DNA of 64,000 bases from Lachnospiraceae bacterium (GTDB lineage: Bacteria; Bacillota; Clostridia; Lachnospirales; Lachnospiraceae), in NCBI GenBank assembly GCA_902363825.1, contig CABJBK010000015.1:1-64000 (forward strand). The letters are read 5' to 3'. Numbering within the stretch: the first letter of the stretch is position 1; every line of letters starts with the position of its first letter. The notes below the pieces were generated by a model, which was not told the DNA's origin, made no database searches, and saw only the letters and a program-made list of their open reading frames with translations. Of this stretch, positions 1 through 8,314 are shown in pieces. A program made the position numbers and the translations under genes.

Positions 1-69
1 GATAGGGCAGAGGTGGAAGTGCGGCAACGCATGGAGCTGACTGTTACTAATCGGTCGAGGGCTTGACCA
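1..69 (+). rRNA. 23S ribosomal RNA, 3' end only
   Basis: The first bases carry the conserved 3'-terminal segment of bacterial 23S rRNA, including CTGTTACTAATCGGTCGAGG followed by GCTTGACC, which pairs with the 5' end of the molecule. The gene is partial because it starts before the window. The exact 3' end is estimated from the terminal-stem sequence. Bases 70-210, between it and the first tRNA, do not resemble a 5S rRNA. Confidence 0.92.
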
Positions 70-210
70 AGAAACATCAGGCGAAAGCTGAGTGTAAGGA
101 AGATTGAGGTTAGTGTTTCTGGTCGTTCGATGGACGAAGGACATCGGACTTCCGAAAGAAAGTTGAACGTTTTTCAAGGTCTGTGTGAAATTTTGAAAGT
201 ACATCGAGGC

Positions 211-285
211 CGGGGTGTGGCTCAGCTTGGCTAGAGCGCCTGGTTAGGGATCAGGAGGTCGCAGGTTCAAATCCCGTCACCCCGA
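211..285 (+). tRNA. tRNA-Pro, anticodon AGG
   Basis: The sequence folds as a cloverleaf. The acceptor arm pairs 211-217 with 278-284 (CGGGGTG/CACCCCG), with discriminator A285. The anticodon stem CCTGG/TCAGG encloses the loop TTAGGGA, so the anticodon at 246-248 is AGG, reading Pro CCU and, if A34 is deaminated to inosine, also CCC and CCA. C1-G72 is typical of bacterial tRNA-Pro. The T-stem has an A-C mismatch in GCAGG/CCCGT. CCA is not encoded. Confidence 0.93.
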
Positions 286-296
286 TTACAGATTAT

Positions 297-370
297 GGCG
301 AGATAGCTCAGTTGGCTAGAGCATACGGTTCATACCCGTAGTGTCGAGGGTTCAAATCCCCCTCTCGCTA
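297..370 (+). tRNA. tRNA-Met, anticodon CAT
   Basis: Acceptor arm 297-303 pairs with 363-369, and the discriminator is A370. The anticodon stem TACGG/CCGTA encloses TTCATAC, giving anticodon CAT. The G1-U72 end and the lack of the initiator's three G-C anticodon-stem pairs suggest elongator Met. A tRNA-Ile with lysidine-modified CAT cannot be excluded by eye. It is co-transcribed with the rRNA operon and followed directly by a terminator. Confidence 0.92.
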
Positions 371-377
371 CTATAGT

Positions 378-411
378 AAGGATAAAGACGCAGGTCTTTA
401 TCCTTTTTTTG
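378..411 (+). terminator. rRNA/tRNA operon terminator
   Basis: The stem AGGATAAAGAC pairs with GTCTTTATCCT around a GCAG loop and is followed by a run of T residues. It lies 8 bases after tRNA-Met, so it ends the rRNA-tRNA transcript. Confidence 0.9.
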
Positions 412-430
412 TAATGGCGACGAGAAAAAT

Positions 431-507
431 GGATACCGTGCTTGCACAGGCATCCATTTGACGACCGCTGATCAGAGACGGGATGCGCTTCGTGTATCCC
501 GTCTCTG
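431..507 (+). other. Two stem-loops in the panT upstream region
   Basis: The first hairpin (431-455) pairs GGAT...GTGC with GCAC...ATCC. The second (473-507) has a perfect 12-bp stem, CAGAGACGGGAT with ATCCCGTCTCTG, around an 11-base loop. Neither is followed by a T-run, so neither is a classical terminator. They sit between the rRNA terminator and the panT promoter. No known riboswitch is recognised here. Confidence 0.6.
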
Positions 508-572
508 TAATGGTAGAATGGTAGTTGAGGAAAATAAATACGATTTATCGGGCGGGAATCCGGGACAGAACC

Positions 573-601
573 TTGCAGGAAGACAGAAGATGTGATAAAA
601 T
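573..601 (+). promoter_or_regulatory. Predicted sigma-A promoter for panT-coaX-coaBC
   Basis: TTGCAG (573-578) and TAAAAT (596-601) are separated by exactly 17 bases, about 50 bases before the ribosome binding site of panT. Confidence 0.55.
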
Positions 602-654
602 AAGCGCTGTATTGTATCTCGATTACGAGAATAATAACAGGAGGAAAATTGAAT

Positions 655-1314
655 ATGAGAAATCAGAAAACTTATGAAATGGTGCTGACAGCGTTGTTTG
701 CAGCAATCATTGTGATCATGGCGTTTACGCCGTTCGGTTACATACCGCTCGGAGTGATCAACGCGACGATCATCCACATCCCGGTTATTTTGGGCGCATT
801 GTTTTTAGGACCGAAGATCGGGGCATCACTGGGCTTCATTTTTGGACTGACCAGTATGTTAAAAGCAACATTTATCGGAGGAACGGTTTCATCCTTCGTA
901 TTTTCACCGGTTCTTGCGGCAGGAATCGAAGGTGGAGCAGGAGCAGTAAAGAGTGTGCTGATCTGCTTTGTACCGAGAATCTTAGTCGGAGTTGTTCCGT
1001 ACTATGTATTCCGCCTGATTCGTAAGTGCATCAAAAAGGGATCAAGATCTATCGGATTTGCAGTTGCGGGAGTGAGCGGCGCATTAACCAACACGATCCT
1101 TGTCATGGGTGGTATTTATCTGCTGTTTAAGGACAGCTATGCAGAGGCGATCGGCGTATCTGCAAAGGCGGTACTTGGAATTGTTATGGGAATCGTAGGA
1201 ACGAACGGTATCCCGGAAGCACTGGTTGCCGGTGTGATCACAGTGGCGATCGGAGAGGTACTTTATAAGATCAGACCGATCCCAATGACCGAAAAAGCCG
1301 GAGCAAATAATTAG
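655..1314 (+). CDS. panT: ECF transporter S component, probable pantothenate-specific (PanT)
   Basis: This 219-residue hydrophobic protein has about six predicted membrane segments and small-residue-rich helices typical of ECF S components, which bind a vitamin and dock on a shared energising module encoded elsewhere. Pantothenate specificity is inferred from its position directly upstream of coaX and coaBC, the next two steps of coenzyme A synthesis. The ATG at 655 is preferred over an in-frame TTG at 649 because AGGAGG at 639-644 is 10 bases from the ATG but only 4 from the TTG. The family assignment is confident; the substrate is less so. Confidence 0.82.
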   Translation: MRNQKTYEMVLTALFAAIIVIMAFTPFGYIPLGVINATIIHIPVILGALFLGPKIGASLGFIFGLTSMLKATFIGGTVSSFVFSPVLAAGIEGGAGAVKSVLICFVPRILVGVVPYYVFRLIRKCIKKGSRSIGFAVAGVSGALTNTILVMGGIYLLFKDSYAEAIGVSAKAVLGIVMGIVGTNGIPEALVAGVITVAIGEVLYKIRPIPMTEKAGANN

Positions 1315-1378
1315 AATATTAGAAAGTGTAATGTAATATAAATAGGAAATCAAGTAGACGAGACAGAATACAATGAAG

Positions 1379-1409
1379 ATCCCGCAGGAATCCCCTGCGG
1401 GGCTTTCTC
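1379..1409 (+). terminator. Hairpin between panT and coaX
   Basis: CCCGCAGG pairs with CCTGCGGG around a short loop and is followed by a modest pyrimidine tract (GCTTTCTCT). It may be a weak terminator that lowers coaX/coaBC expression relative to panT, or a processing element. Confidence 0.6.
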
Positions 1410-1433
1410 TAGTAGATTAAAGTGAGGAAAATT

Positions 1434-2237
1434 ATGATTCTTGCGGTTGATATTGGAAATACCAACATAGTGATCGGATGTATTGACGATCAGAAAACAT
1501 ATTTTGTAGAACAGGCAGCGACAGATATAGCAAAAACAGACTTGGAATACGCCGTAGAGTTCAAAACAGTACTGGAACTTTACGGGATTGATATGAAAGA
1601 GATCCAGGGCGCCATCATATCTTCCGTGGTGCCGCCGCTGGTTAATGTGATAAAACGTGCAGTTGCAAAGATTGTACATGTAAAACAGCTGGTAGTCGGA
1701 CCGGGGGTCAAGACCGGATTAAACATCTGTATGGATAATCCGGGGCAGGTCGGCAGTGATCTGGTCGTACACGCAGTGGCAGGAATCCGGGATTATGGCG
1801 CACCACTGATCGTGATCGATCTTGGAACAGCGACGACGATCAGTGTGATCGATGAGAAGAAAAATTATATTGGAGGAATGATATTCCCGGGTGTGAAGGT
1901 ATCACTGGAGTCGTTGGTAAAACAGACCTCACAGCTCCCGCGTATCAGCCTGGAAGCACCGAAGCGTACGATCGGGAAAAATACGATCGAATGCATGAAA
2001 AGCGGGATCGTTTATGGGCAGGCGTCCTGTCTGGACGGAATGATCGACCGGGTGGTGGAGGAGATCGGAGTTTTACCAACGATCGTTGCGACGGGAGATT
2101 CGGCAGGCGTGATCGTACCACACTGTAAACATACGGTGCTTGTGGATGATGAACTCGCACTGAAGGGACTTAAAATTATTTACGATAAAAATGTAGAAGA
2201 AAATACGCACAGACAGAAGGGTGGTTGCTCATGTTAG
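1434..2237 (+). CDS. coaX: Type III pantothenate kinase
   Basis: The product (267 residues) would phosphorylate pantothenate to 4'-phosphopantothenate using ATP, the first committed step of coenzyme A synthesis. It belongs to the ASKHA fold. The N-terminal phosphate-binding motif is VDIGNTN (residues 5-11), and the second nucleotide motif VIDLGTATT lies near residue 130. Length is normal for CoaX. The start is the ATG at 1434, eight bases after TGAGGAAA; the upstream GTG at 1422 overlaps that ribosome binding site and gives an unusual N-terminus. Its last 7 bases overlap coaBC, so the two are probably translationally coupled. Confidence 0.93.
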   Translation: MILAVDIGNTNIVIGCIDDQKTYFVEQAATDIAKTDLEYAVEFKTVLELYGIDMKEIQGAIISSVVPPLVNVIKRAVAKIVHVKQLVVGPGVKTGLNICMDNPGQVGSDLVVHAVAGIRDYGAPLIVIDLGTATTISVIDEKKNYIGGMIFPGVKVSLESLVKQTSQLPRISLEAPKRTIGKNTIECMKSGIVYGQASCLDGMIDRVVEEIGVLPTIVATGDSAGVIVPHCKHTVLVDDELALKGLKIIYDKNVEENTHRQKGGCSC

Positions 2238-3421
2238 AAGGAAAACACATTGTGCTTGGAGTAACAGGGAGTATTGCGGCATATAAGATCGCAAATCTTG
2301 CAAGTATGTTAGTAAAGGCAAAAGCGGATGTTACGGTGATCATGACAAAAAACGCGACGAACTTTATCAATCCGATCACTTTTGAGACGCTGACCGGGCA
2401 TAAATGTCTGGTAGATACGTTTGACCGGAATTTTCAGTACAGCGTAGAACATGTATCACTCGCAAAGCAGACCGATGTGTTTCTGATCGCGCCGGCATCT
2501 GCAAATGTGATCGCGAAAGCGGCAAACGGGATCGCGGACGATATGCTTACGACGACGCTTCTTGCCGCGAAATGTCCGAAGATCGTTTCACCGGCAATGA
2601 ATACCAATATGTATGAAAATCCGATCGTACAGGACAATATAAAGAAACTGGAACATTACGGAATGGAAGTGATCACACCGGCAAGCGGTCATCTGGCATG
2701 CGGGGATGATGGAGCCGGGAAAATGCCGGAACCGGAGATCCTTTTTTCCTATATCGAAAAAGCACTTTATCCGAAGGATCTTTGCGGAAAGAACGTGCTT
2801 GTGACTGCGGGACCGACGCAGGAAAAAATGGATCCGGTGCGCTATATCAGCAATCATTCGACCGGAAAAATGGGATACGCGCTGGCATCGGTGTGCGCCA
2901 TGCGCGGAGCGAAGGTGACGCTCGTTTCCGGAAAAACAGCGCTTGCGCATCCGCTTTTTGTAGATACCGTGGATGTCGTTTCGGCGAAAGATATGTATGA
3001 AGCGGTAACAGAGCGTTTTGCAGGGCAGGATATCATCATAAAGGCGGCTGCGGTCGCGGATTACCGGCCGAAAGAAGTTGCGCAGGAAAAGATAAAAAAG
3101 AAAGACGGAGCGCTCTCGGTTGAGATGGAGCGCACGGATGATATTCTGGCATACCTCGGAGCACATAAAAGACCGGATCAGTATATCTGTGGATTTTCGA
3201 TGGAAACGGAGCATATGTTAGAAAATTCAAGGGCAAAGCTGGAACGGAAAAAAATCGATATGATCGCGGCGAACAACTTAAAACAGGATGGAGCCGGATT
3301 TGGTACAGATACCAACATTGTGACACTGATCACAAAAAACAGTGAGGAGGAACTTCCAAAGCTCAGCAAGCAGGATACGGCAAACCGCATCGTGGATGAG
3401 ATCATACGGCGGATGAAATAA
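2231..3421 (+). CDS. coaBC: Bifunctional phosphopantothenoylcysteine decarboxylase / phosphopantothenate-cysteine ligase
   Basis: The protein (396 residues) has two enzymes. The N-terminal flavoprotein CoaC part shows the catalytic His in VEHVSLAK and the substrate loop PAMNTNMYENP. The C-terminal CoaB part begins near residue 190 with VTAGPTQEKMDPVRYISN and STGKMG, and ends with the lysine-rich EKIKKKDG segment. Together they convert 4'-phosphopantothenate plus cysteine to 4'-phosphopantetheine. The ATG at 2231 follows GAAGGGTGG; an in-frame TTG at 2225 is less likely. It completes the panT-coaX-coaBC operon; coaE lies 35 kb away at 38726. Confidence 0.95.
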   Translation: MLEGKHIVLGVTGSIAAYKIANLASMLVKAKADVTVIMTKNATNFINPITFETLTGHKCLVDTFDRNFQYSVEHVSLAKQTDVFLIAPASANVIAKAANGIADDMLTTTLLAAKCPKIVSPAMNTNMYENPIVQDNIKKLEHYGMEVITPASGHLACGDDGAGKMPEPEILFSYIEKALYPKDLCGKNVLVTAGPTQEKMDPVRYISNHSTGKMGYALASVCAMRGAKVTLVSGKTALAHPLFVDTVDVVSAKDMYEAVTERFAGQDIIIKAAAVADYRPKEVAQEKIKKKDGALSVEMERTDDILAYLGAHKRPDQYICGFSMETEHMLENSRAKLERKKIDMIAANNLKQDGAGFGTDTNIVTLITKNSEEELPKLSKQDTANRIVDEIIRRMK

Positions 3422-3443
3422 GAAAATATTAAGAAGCATGTAA

Positions 3444-3472
3444 TTGCAACCGTATATAAAGTATGCTATGTT
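3444..3472 (+). promoter_or_regulatory. Predicted promoter before the 3498 gene
   Basis: TTGCAA (3444-3449) and TATGTT (3467-3472) are spaced by 17 bases and lie just before the ribosome binding site of the next gene. Confidence 0.5.
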
Positions 3473-3497
3473 AAGTAGGTATTTTGGAGGAAAATGT

Positions 3498-4142
3498 ATG
3501 GAAAAGAGAAAATTGCGGATGAGGATCGTAGAAGCAACAGTTGCTGTTCTTGTCATAGCGGGAATTATTTTTTGCATACAATCAGACAGCAGATCCGTGG
3601 CAGAGGTAAAAGATACCTATGTGATGGCAGTCCCATCCGGAGAACGTAGCAGTACGACCTATCTGTTTCATTTCAATGTAGAAAGAAAAACGTATTCCGA
3701 GGAAGCGCAGACTGCGGATATGGATCCGATCGTGCTTAGTTCCGGTTCGTATACCTGTATGGAAAAAGACGGAGCAGGGATTCTTACAGCCCGGGCGGAC
3801 AGTGGAGAAGAACAAAAGTACCTGCTGGATGGAAAATATCTGATCGGACAGAGCTGTTTTTATAAAGGAATGATTCCGGATACGGATACGTTTGAAGCTG
3901 TCTGCACATACACGGAGGATACCGGTCTTTACCATAAGATCATGTTTCATGAAGACGGAACCTACGACGAAAAAGTGGGAAGCGCCGCGGATATGGAAGA
4001 TGAGGAAAAGCTGGCGGCCGCGCACGGCAGTTACCGGCGGGATGGAGACAAGATCAGGCGTGAGGCGGATGATGGCAGCCGTTTGATCGATTTTTTGGTT
4101 TATAACGGGAAGATCACCAATTCTTATTATACAGCAGACTAG
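3498..4142 (+). CDS. Hypothetical membrane-anchored extracytoplasmic protein
   Basis: The product has 214 residues: a short basic N-terminus (MEKRKLRMR), one hydrophobic segment at about residues 10-27, and a polar remainder rich in Tyr, Asp and Glu that probably lies outside the cell. I do not recognise the family. Repeated segments of the type 'SGSYTCMEKDG' and 'HGSYRRDGDKI' suggest a beta-rich domain. The ATG at 3498 is chosen because TTGGAGG precedes it; the longer frame from 3444 would begin inside the predicted promoter. It is 16 bases upstream of the penicillin-binding protein, so a role near the cell wall is possible but unproven. Confidence 0.7.
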   Translation: MEKRKLRMRIVEATVAVLVIAGIIFCIQSDSRSVAEVKDTYVMAVPSGERSSTTYLFHFNVERKTYSEEAQTADMDPIVLSSGSYTCMEKDGAGILTARADSGEEQKYLLDGKYLIGQSCFYKGMIPDTDTFEAVCTYTEDTGLYHKIMFHEDGTYDEKVGSAADMEDEEKLAAAHGSYRRDGDKIRREADDGSRLIDFLVYNGKITNSYYTAD

Positions 4143-4158
4143 GGAGCGGAGTGAGGAT

Positions 4159-6270
4159 ATGGCTAAAAAGAGAAAGAAAAGAAAAAGAGAATCTTATCTG
4201 GAGCAGGTGATTTATGCGCATGAGAATGGAGAGGACGCGTCCGGCGGATATGTATTCCGTCTGATCGGCGGGTTTATCCTTGATTTCTTCCAGACCGTCT
4301 GGATGATCATCAAGTGGCCGATCCTTGCAGCCTGTGCGCTTGGGATCGCAGCCTGTGTGTTTGTATTTTTCAGATATGGAAAAGAGATCAATTCCTTCCG
4401 TGAGTTTGCGGATGAGTGCGTGGACAACAGCACGGAGGACACGTTTAAGATCTTTGAAACGACCTATATTTATGACAAAGACGAGACGATGATCGCAAAA
4501 CTTTCGGAAAACGGCGATTCCAATTATCTGGTATATGATGATATCCCAAAGGATGCGGTCAATGCGTTCGTAGCGGTGGAGGACCGGAATTTCTGGACCA
4601 ATATGGGTGTGGATTTTAAGGGAATCGTGCGTGTCAGCATGGACTACCTGCTTTCAAACGGAGATGAGGTGGCAGGTGCGAGTACGATCACGCAGCAGCT
4701 GACAAGAACGGTATTTTTGAGCCGTGAGGTTTCGGTGGAACGTAAGATGAAAGAGATGATGATCGCGATCCGTCTTACCAAGAAATACACCAAGGAACAG
4801 ATCATGGAGTATTACATAAATGACGCATGCTTCAGCAACGGTATTTACGGTCTGGAAGCAGCATCCCAGGCATACTTCGGCGTAAGTGCCAAGGAGCTGG
4901 ATCTTTCCCAGATCGCGTATCTGTGCGCGATACCGAACCGCCCGACCTACTATGATCCGTACGATCATCCGGAGCGGGCGTTGACGCGAAGAAACAAGAT
5001 CCTTGATGATATGTGCAAAGAGGGGTATATCACCCAGGAAGCCTGCGATGCGGCAAAAACAGAGGAACTTACGGTGCGTACGGAAAAGCAGGCGGTCGGA
5101 TTTTATAATTACGAGACGACCTATGCGCTTAACTGTGCGGCGGAATATCTGATGAAGCTGGACGGATTTGATTTCCGTTATGAATTTGACAGTCAGGAAG
5201 ATTATGAGAATTATGAGCAGCTGTATGAGGAGCAGTATGAGCTTGAGAAGGCAAATCTGTACTCCGGCGGCTACAAAATCTATACGGCACTGGATACTAC
5301 AAAGCAGGAGGCGTTACAGGAGATTCTGGATGATGAACTGTCGTTTGACCGGGAAGTGAATTCGGATTCCGAAATTTACGCGCTTCAGGGGGCAGTGACG
5401 GTGATCGATAATGACACCGGTAAAGTGGTAGCAATCATCGGTGGACGTTCGCAGGACAGCATTTCCTCGACCTACAGTTTAAACCGCGCGTTTCAGAGTT
5501 ACCGTCAGCCGGGAAGTTCCATCAAACCGCTGATCGTGTACACACCTGCCATGATGCAGGATTATACGCCGGATTCCACGGTATATGACATTGATGTAAA
5601 GACAGCGCAGAAGAAAGGCGTGGATGTTTCAAGCCTGACCGGAGCGTCGATGAGTCTCCGCAGTGCGGTGGTAAACAGTAAGAATGGATGTGCATATCAG
5701 GTATTTAATGATATCGGACCAAAATATGGTCTGTCCTTTGCAACACAGATGGAATTTGACCGGATCGTTCCGGCGGATTATACGCTCTCAGCCGCACTCG
5801 GTGGTCTTACTTACGGTGTGACGACGGTGCAGATGGCAAGCGGATACGCGGCGCTGGTAAATGAGGGAGAATTCCGGACACCGACCTGTATTACATCGAT
5901 CGTGGATGATAACGGGGATGAGCTTTATAAGGAGGATAAGGCAGTTCCGGTTTACAGCAGCGACGCGGCGGCGGATATGATCGATATCATGAAAGGTGTT
6001 ATCAAATCGGGAACCGCGGCAAGTATGAAGTGGTCTTCTTCCTCCTCGTTGGCAGCTGCAGGAAAGACCGGAACTACGAATGAGAGTAAAGATGGATGGT
6101 TCTGTGGAGTGACACCGTATTATACCATTTCGGTATGGGTCGGTTATGATACGCCAAGAACGCTTGACAGTCTGCGCGGAGGTTCGTATCCGGCATCTAT
6201 CTGGAAAGACGCAATGCTTGAAATGACAGATGGAATGGATGAAGATGTGGATTTCCCATATGCGGAATAA
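4159..6270 (+). CDS. Class A penicillin-binding protein (transglycosylase/transpeptidase)
   Basis: This 703-residue bifunctional peptidoglycan synthase has a very basic cytoplasmic N-terminus (AKKRKKRKR) and one membrane anchor near residues 48-75. The GT51 glycosyltransferase domain carries the catalytic Glu at about residue 141 (VEDRNFW), GASTITQQL and RKMKEM. The transpeptidase domain carries the active-site Ser in SSIKP (about residue 453), SKN, and KTGTT (about residue 636). It would polymerise lipid II and cross-link the stem peptides outside the membrane. The length fits PBP1A/PBP2d-type enzymes. It appears co-transcribed with the preceding small exported protein. Confidence 0.95.
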   Translation: MAKKRKKRKRESYLEQVIYAHENGEDASGGYVFRLIGGFILDFFQTVWMIIKWPILAACALGIAACVFVFFRYGKEINSFREFADECVDNSTEDTFKIFETTYIYDKDETMIAKLSENGDSNYLVYDDIPKDAVNAFVAVEDRNFWTNMGVDFKGIVRVSMDYLLSNGDEVAGASTITQQLTRTVFLSREVSVERKMKEMMIAIRLTKKYTKEQIMEYYINDACFSNGIYGLEAASQAYFGVSAKELDLSQIAYLCAIPNRPTYYDPYDHPERALTRRNKILDDMCKEGYITQEACDAAKTEELTVRTEKQAVGFYNYETTYALNCAAEYLMKLDGFDFRYEFDSQEDYENYEQLYEEQYELEKANLYSGGYKIYTALDTTKQEALQEILDDELSFDREVNSDSEIYALQGAVTVIDNDTGKVVAIIGGRSQDSISSTYSLNRAFQSYRQPGSSIKPLIVYTPAMMQDYTPDSTVYDIDVKTAQKKGVDVSSLTGASMSLRSAVVNSKNGCAYQVFNDIGPKYGLSFATQMEFDRIVPADYTLSAALGGLTYGVTTVQMASGYAALVNEGEFRTPTCITSIVDDNGDELYKEDKAVPVYSSDAAADMIDIMKGVIKSGTAASMKWSSSSSLAAAGKTGTTNESKDGWFCGVTPYYTISVWVGYDTPRTLDSLRGGSYPASIWKDAMLEMTDGMDEDVDFPYAE

Positions 6271-6300
6271 AGGAAAAGAATAAATAGACAGAAATGAATA

Positions 6301-6342
6301 AAAAAGAAAGTTCTGATTCGCAGGAGACAGAACTTTCTTTTT
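6301..6342. terminator. Bidirectional terminator between pbp and fhs
   Basis: AAAAAGAAAGTTCTG pairs with CAGAACTTTCTTTTT around a 12-base loop. T-runs on both strands allow it to end the plus-strand PBP transcript and the minus-strand fhs transcript. Confidence 0.88.
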
Positions 6343-6366
6343 GCTATCGTAACAGGATAACACGGA

Positions 6367-8037
6367 TTAGAATAATCCGGTGATCTTGCCGTTTTTGTCA
6401 ATATCGATATTGTTTGCGGCAGGAACTTTCGGCAGTCCCGGCATGGTCATGATCGCACCGGTGATGACAACGACAAAGCCGGCACCTGCATTGACATAGA
6501 CATCCCTAACATTGATGTTGAAACCGGTCGGACGGCCAAGCTTTTTCTGATCGTCGGAGAAGGAATACTGCGTTTTTGCGATGCAGACCGGCAGATTTCC
6601 GAAACCGAGATCGGTCAGTTTCGCAAGCATACGGTTTGCCGCCGGTGCGTAGGTGACATCGTCTGCACCGTAGATTTCGGTCGCGATGGTCTTGATCTTG
6701 TCCTTTAATGGCATTTCATCCGGGTAGAGCGGTTTGAAATTGCTTTCTTTTTCCTCTAAAGTCTTTAATACTTTTTCAGCGAGTGCCTTTCCGCCTTCGC
6801 CGCCTTTTGCCCATACTTCGGAGAGCGCGAACTCACAGCCTCTTTCTTCGCAGAAGTTTTTGATAAATTCATATTCTGCTTCGGTATCGGTGACAAAGGA
6901 GTTTAAGGTTACCACGATCGGCACACCGAATTTCTGCAGATTTTCGATGTGTTTTTCCAGGTTGCAGATACCTTTTTTGAGCGCATCCAGATTTTCCTCG
7001 GACAGATTTGCCTTGTCAACGCCACCGTTATATTTGAGCGCGCGGACAGTTGCAACTAAAACGACGGCATCCGGTTTTAAGTCTGCCATACGGCATTTGA
7101 TATCCATGAATTTTTCCGCACCGAGATCTGCACCGAATCCGGCTTCGGTGATCACGATATCAGCAAGTTTTAATGCGGTTTTGGTCGCTTTTACACTGTT
7201 ACATCCATGCGCAATGTTCGCGAAAGGTCCGCCGTGGACAAATGCGCCGGTGTGCTCTAAGGTCTGAACCAGGTTTGGCTTGATGGCGTCTTTTAAGAGA
7301 GCAGCCATTGCACCGACAGCCTGAAGATCTTTGGCAGTGACCGGATCTCCGTTGTAATTGTAAGCGACGATGATACGTCCAAGACGTTCTTTTAAATCAT
7401 CCATGTCAGTTGCAAGGCATAGGATCGCCATGATCTCGGATGCAACGGTGATGACGAAATGATCTTCACGCACGAAGCCGTCTGCTTTTGCGCCGAGTCC
7501 GACAACGATGTTGCGCAGCGCGCGGTCATTCATGTCCATACATCTTTTCCATACGATCTGTCTGGTATCGATGTTAAGTGCGTTTCCCTGCTGGATGTGG
7601 TTGTCGAGCAGAGCAGCGAGCAGGTTGTTCGCGGATGTGATGGCATGGAAATCACCGGTAAAATGCAGATTCAAATCCTCCATCGGAACGACCTGGGCAT
7701 AACCGCCGCCGGCAGCGCCGCCCTTGATGCCGAAGCATGGTCCGAGAGAAGGCTCTCTTAATGCGAGCAGGGTTTTCTTTCCAAGTTTGGTCAGAGCATC
7801 ACCCAGTCCGATGCTTGTTGTGGTTTTTCCTTCACCGGCAGGTGTCGGGTTGATCGCGGTCATTAAGACCAGCTTTCCGCTTTCATTCTTTTCGGCAGCC
7901 TGGCAAAATTCGTTGGAGAGTTTTGCTTTGTACTTTCCGTAAAGTTCAAGGTCATCTTCTGTGATGCCGTACTGTGCAGCGACATCTTTGATATGGAGCA
8001 TTTCCGCTTCCTGTGCGATTTCGATATCTGTTTTCAT
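6367..8037 (-). CDS. fhs: Formate-tetrahydrofolate ligase
   Basis: The 556-residue enzyme joins formate and tetrahydrofolate to 10-formyl-THF at the cost of ATP. It supplies one-carbon units for purines and, in acetogens, the methyl branch of the Wood-Ljungdahl pathway. The nucleotide-binding loop [18 protein letters not shown] lies near residues 60-75, and conserved segments such as [12 protein letters not shown] and [11 protein letters not shown] are intact. The start at 8037 (MKTDIEI) gives the family's usual length; the longer frame to 8067 would begin inside the leader terminator region. It is a single-gene unit controlled by an upstream ZTP riboswitch. Confidence 0.97.
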   Translation of the reverse strand: MKTDIEIAQEAEMLHIKDVAAQYGITEDDLELYGKYKAKLSNEFCQAAEKNESGKLVLMTAINPTPAGEGKTTTSIGLGDALTKLGKKTLLALREPSLGPCFGIKGGAAGGGYAQVVPMEDLNLHFTGDFHAITSANNLLAALLDNHIQQGNALNIDTRQIVWKRCMDMNDRALRNIVVGLGAKADGFVREDHFVITVASEIMAILCLATDMDDLKERLGRIIVAYNYNGDPVTAKDLQAVGAMAALLKDAIKPNLVQTLEHTGAFVHGGPFANIAHGCNSVKATKTALKLADIVITEAGFGADLGAEKFMDIKCRMADLKPDAVVLVATVRALKYNGGVDKANLSEENLDALKKGICNLEKHIENLQKFGVPIVVTLNSFVTDTEAEYEFIKNFCEERGCEFALSEVWAKGGEGGKALAEKVLKTLEEKESNFKPLYPDEMPLKDKIKTIATEIYGADDVTYAPAANRMLAKLTDLGFGNLPVCIAKTQYSFSDDQKKLGRPTGFNINVRDVYVNAGAGFVVVITGAIMTMPGLPKVPAANNIDIDKNGKITGLF

Positions 8038-8067
8038 CTTGGTACGTCCTTTCTTTTGCGTAATCAT

Positions 8068-8103
8068 TAAAAAAGGGCAGCTTCATAAAATATGAAGTTG
8101 CCC
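8068..8103 (-). terminator. Riboswitch expression-platform terminator of fhs
   Basis: On the minus strand GGGCAACTTCATA pairs with TATGAAGCTGCCC, followed by seven T residues. The 5' arm begins inside the conserved CTGGGCA end of the ZTP aptamer, so aptamer folding and terminator folding are mutually exclusive. This predicts antitermination (gene on) when ZTP/ZMP is bound. Confidence 0.88.
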
Positions 8104-8172
8104 AGACGGTCGGCTGTTATCATACCTGACCACACAGTGTTATTTCACTTTTTCCCGTCAGTAATCAGGTAC
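8097..8172 (-). ncRNA. ZTP (pfl) riboswitch aptamer controlling fhs
   Basis: Read on the minus strand, the leader has the two-subdomain ZTP architecture. ACCTGA (8170-8165) pairs with TCAGGT (8129-8124) around a conserved TGACGG internal loop and a small AGTG...CACT hairpin. A linker follows, then the diagnostic 3' subdomain GCCGACCGTCTGGGC. This closely resembles the Fusobacterium-type ZTP aptamers as I remember them. ZTP riboswitches sense the purine intermediate ZMP/ZTP, which accumulates when 10-formyl-THF is short, so control of fhs makes metabolic sense. Confidence 0.9.
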
Positions 8173-8178
8173 TATTTA

Positions 8179-8207
8179 CATTTATCATAAAGCGGGGCGT
8201 TTGTCAA
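8179..8207 (-). promoter_or_regulatory. Predicted sigma-A promoter of fhs
   Basis: On the minus strand, TTGACA (8207-8202) and TAAATG (8184-8179) are separated by 17 bases. Transcription would start at about 8172, exactly where the riboswitch begins. Confidence 0.7.
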
Positions 8208-8245
8208 CTGTTAAAAAGTTTTTCTGAAAAAAGCAGGCGGACGGT

Positions 8246-8272
8246 TAAGAATCGCTGTGGAATGACCGAAAT
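8246..8272 (+). promoter_or_regulatory. Predicted sigma-28 (FliA/SigD) promoter
   Basis: TAAGAATC (8246-8253), an 11-base spacer, and ACCGAAAT (8265-8272) match the flagellar sigma-28 consensus TAAAGTTT-N11-GCCGATAA at its most conserved positions (TAA, CCGA, A). It lies 42 bases before the start of a FliD-like gene. Confidence 0.6.
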
Positions 8273-8314
8273 AATATCTGTAAACATCATAAGAAAAAAG
8301 TGGGAGGTTATATT

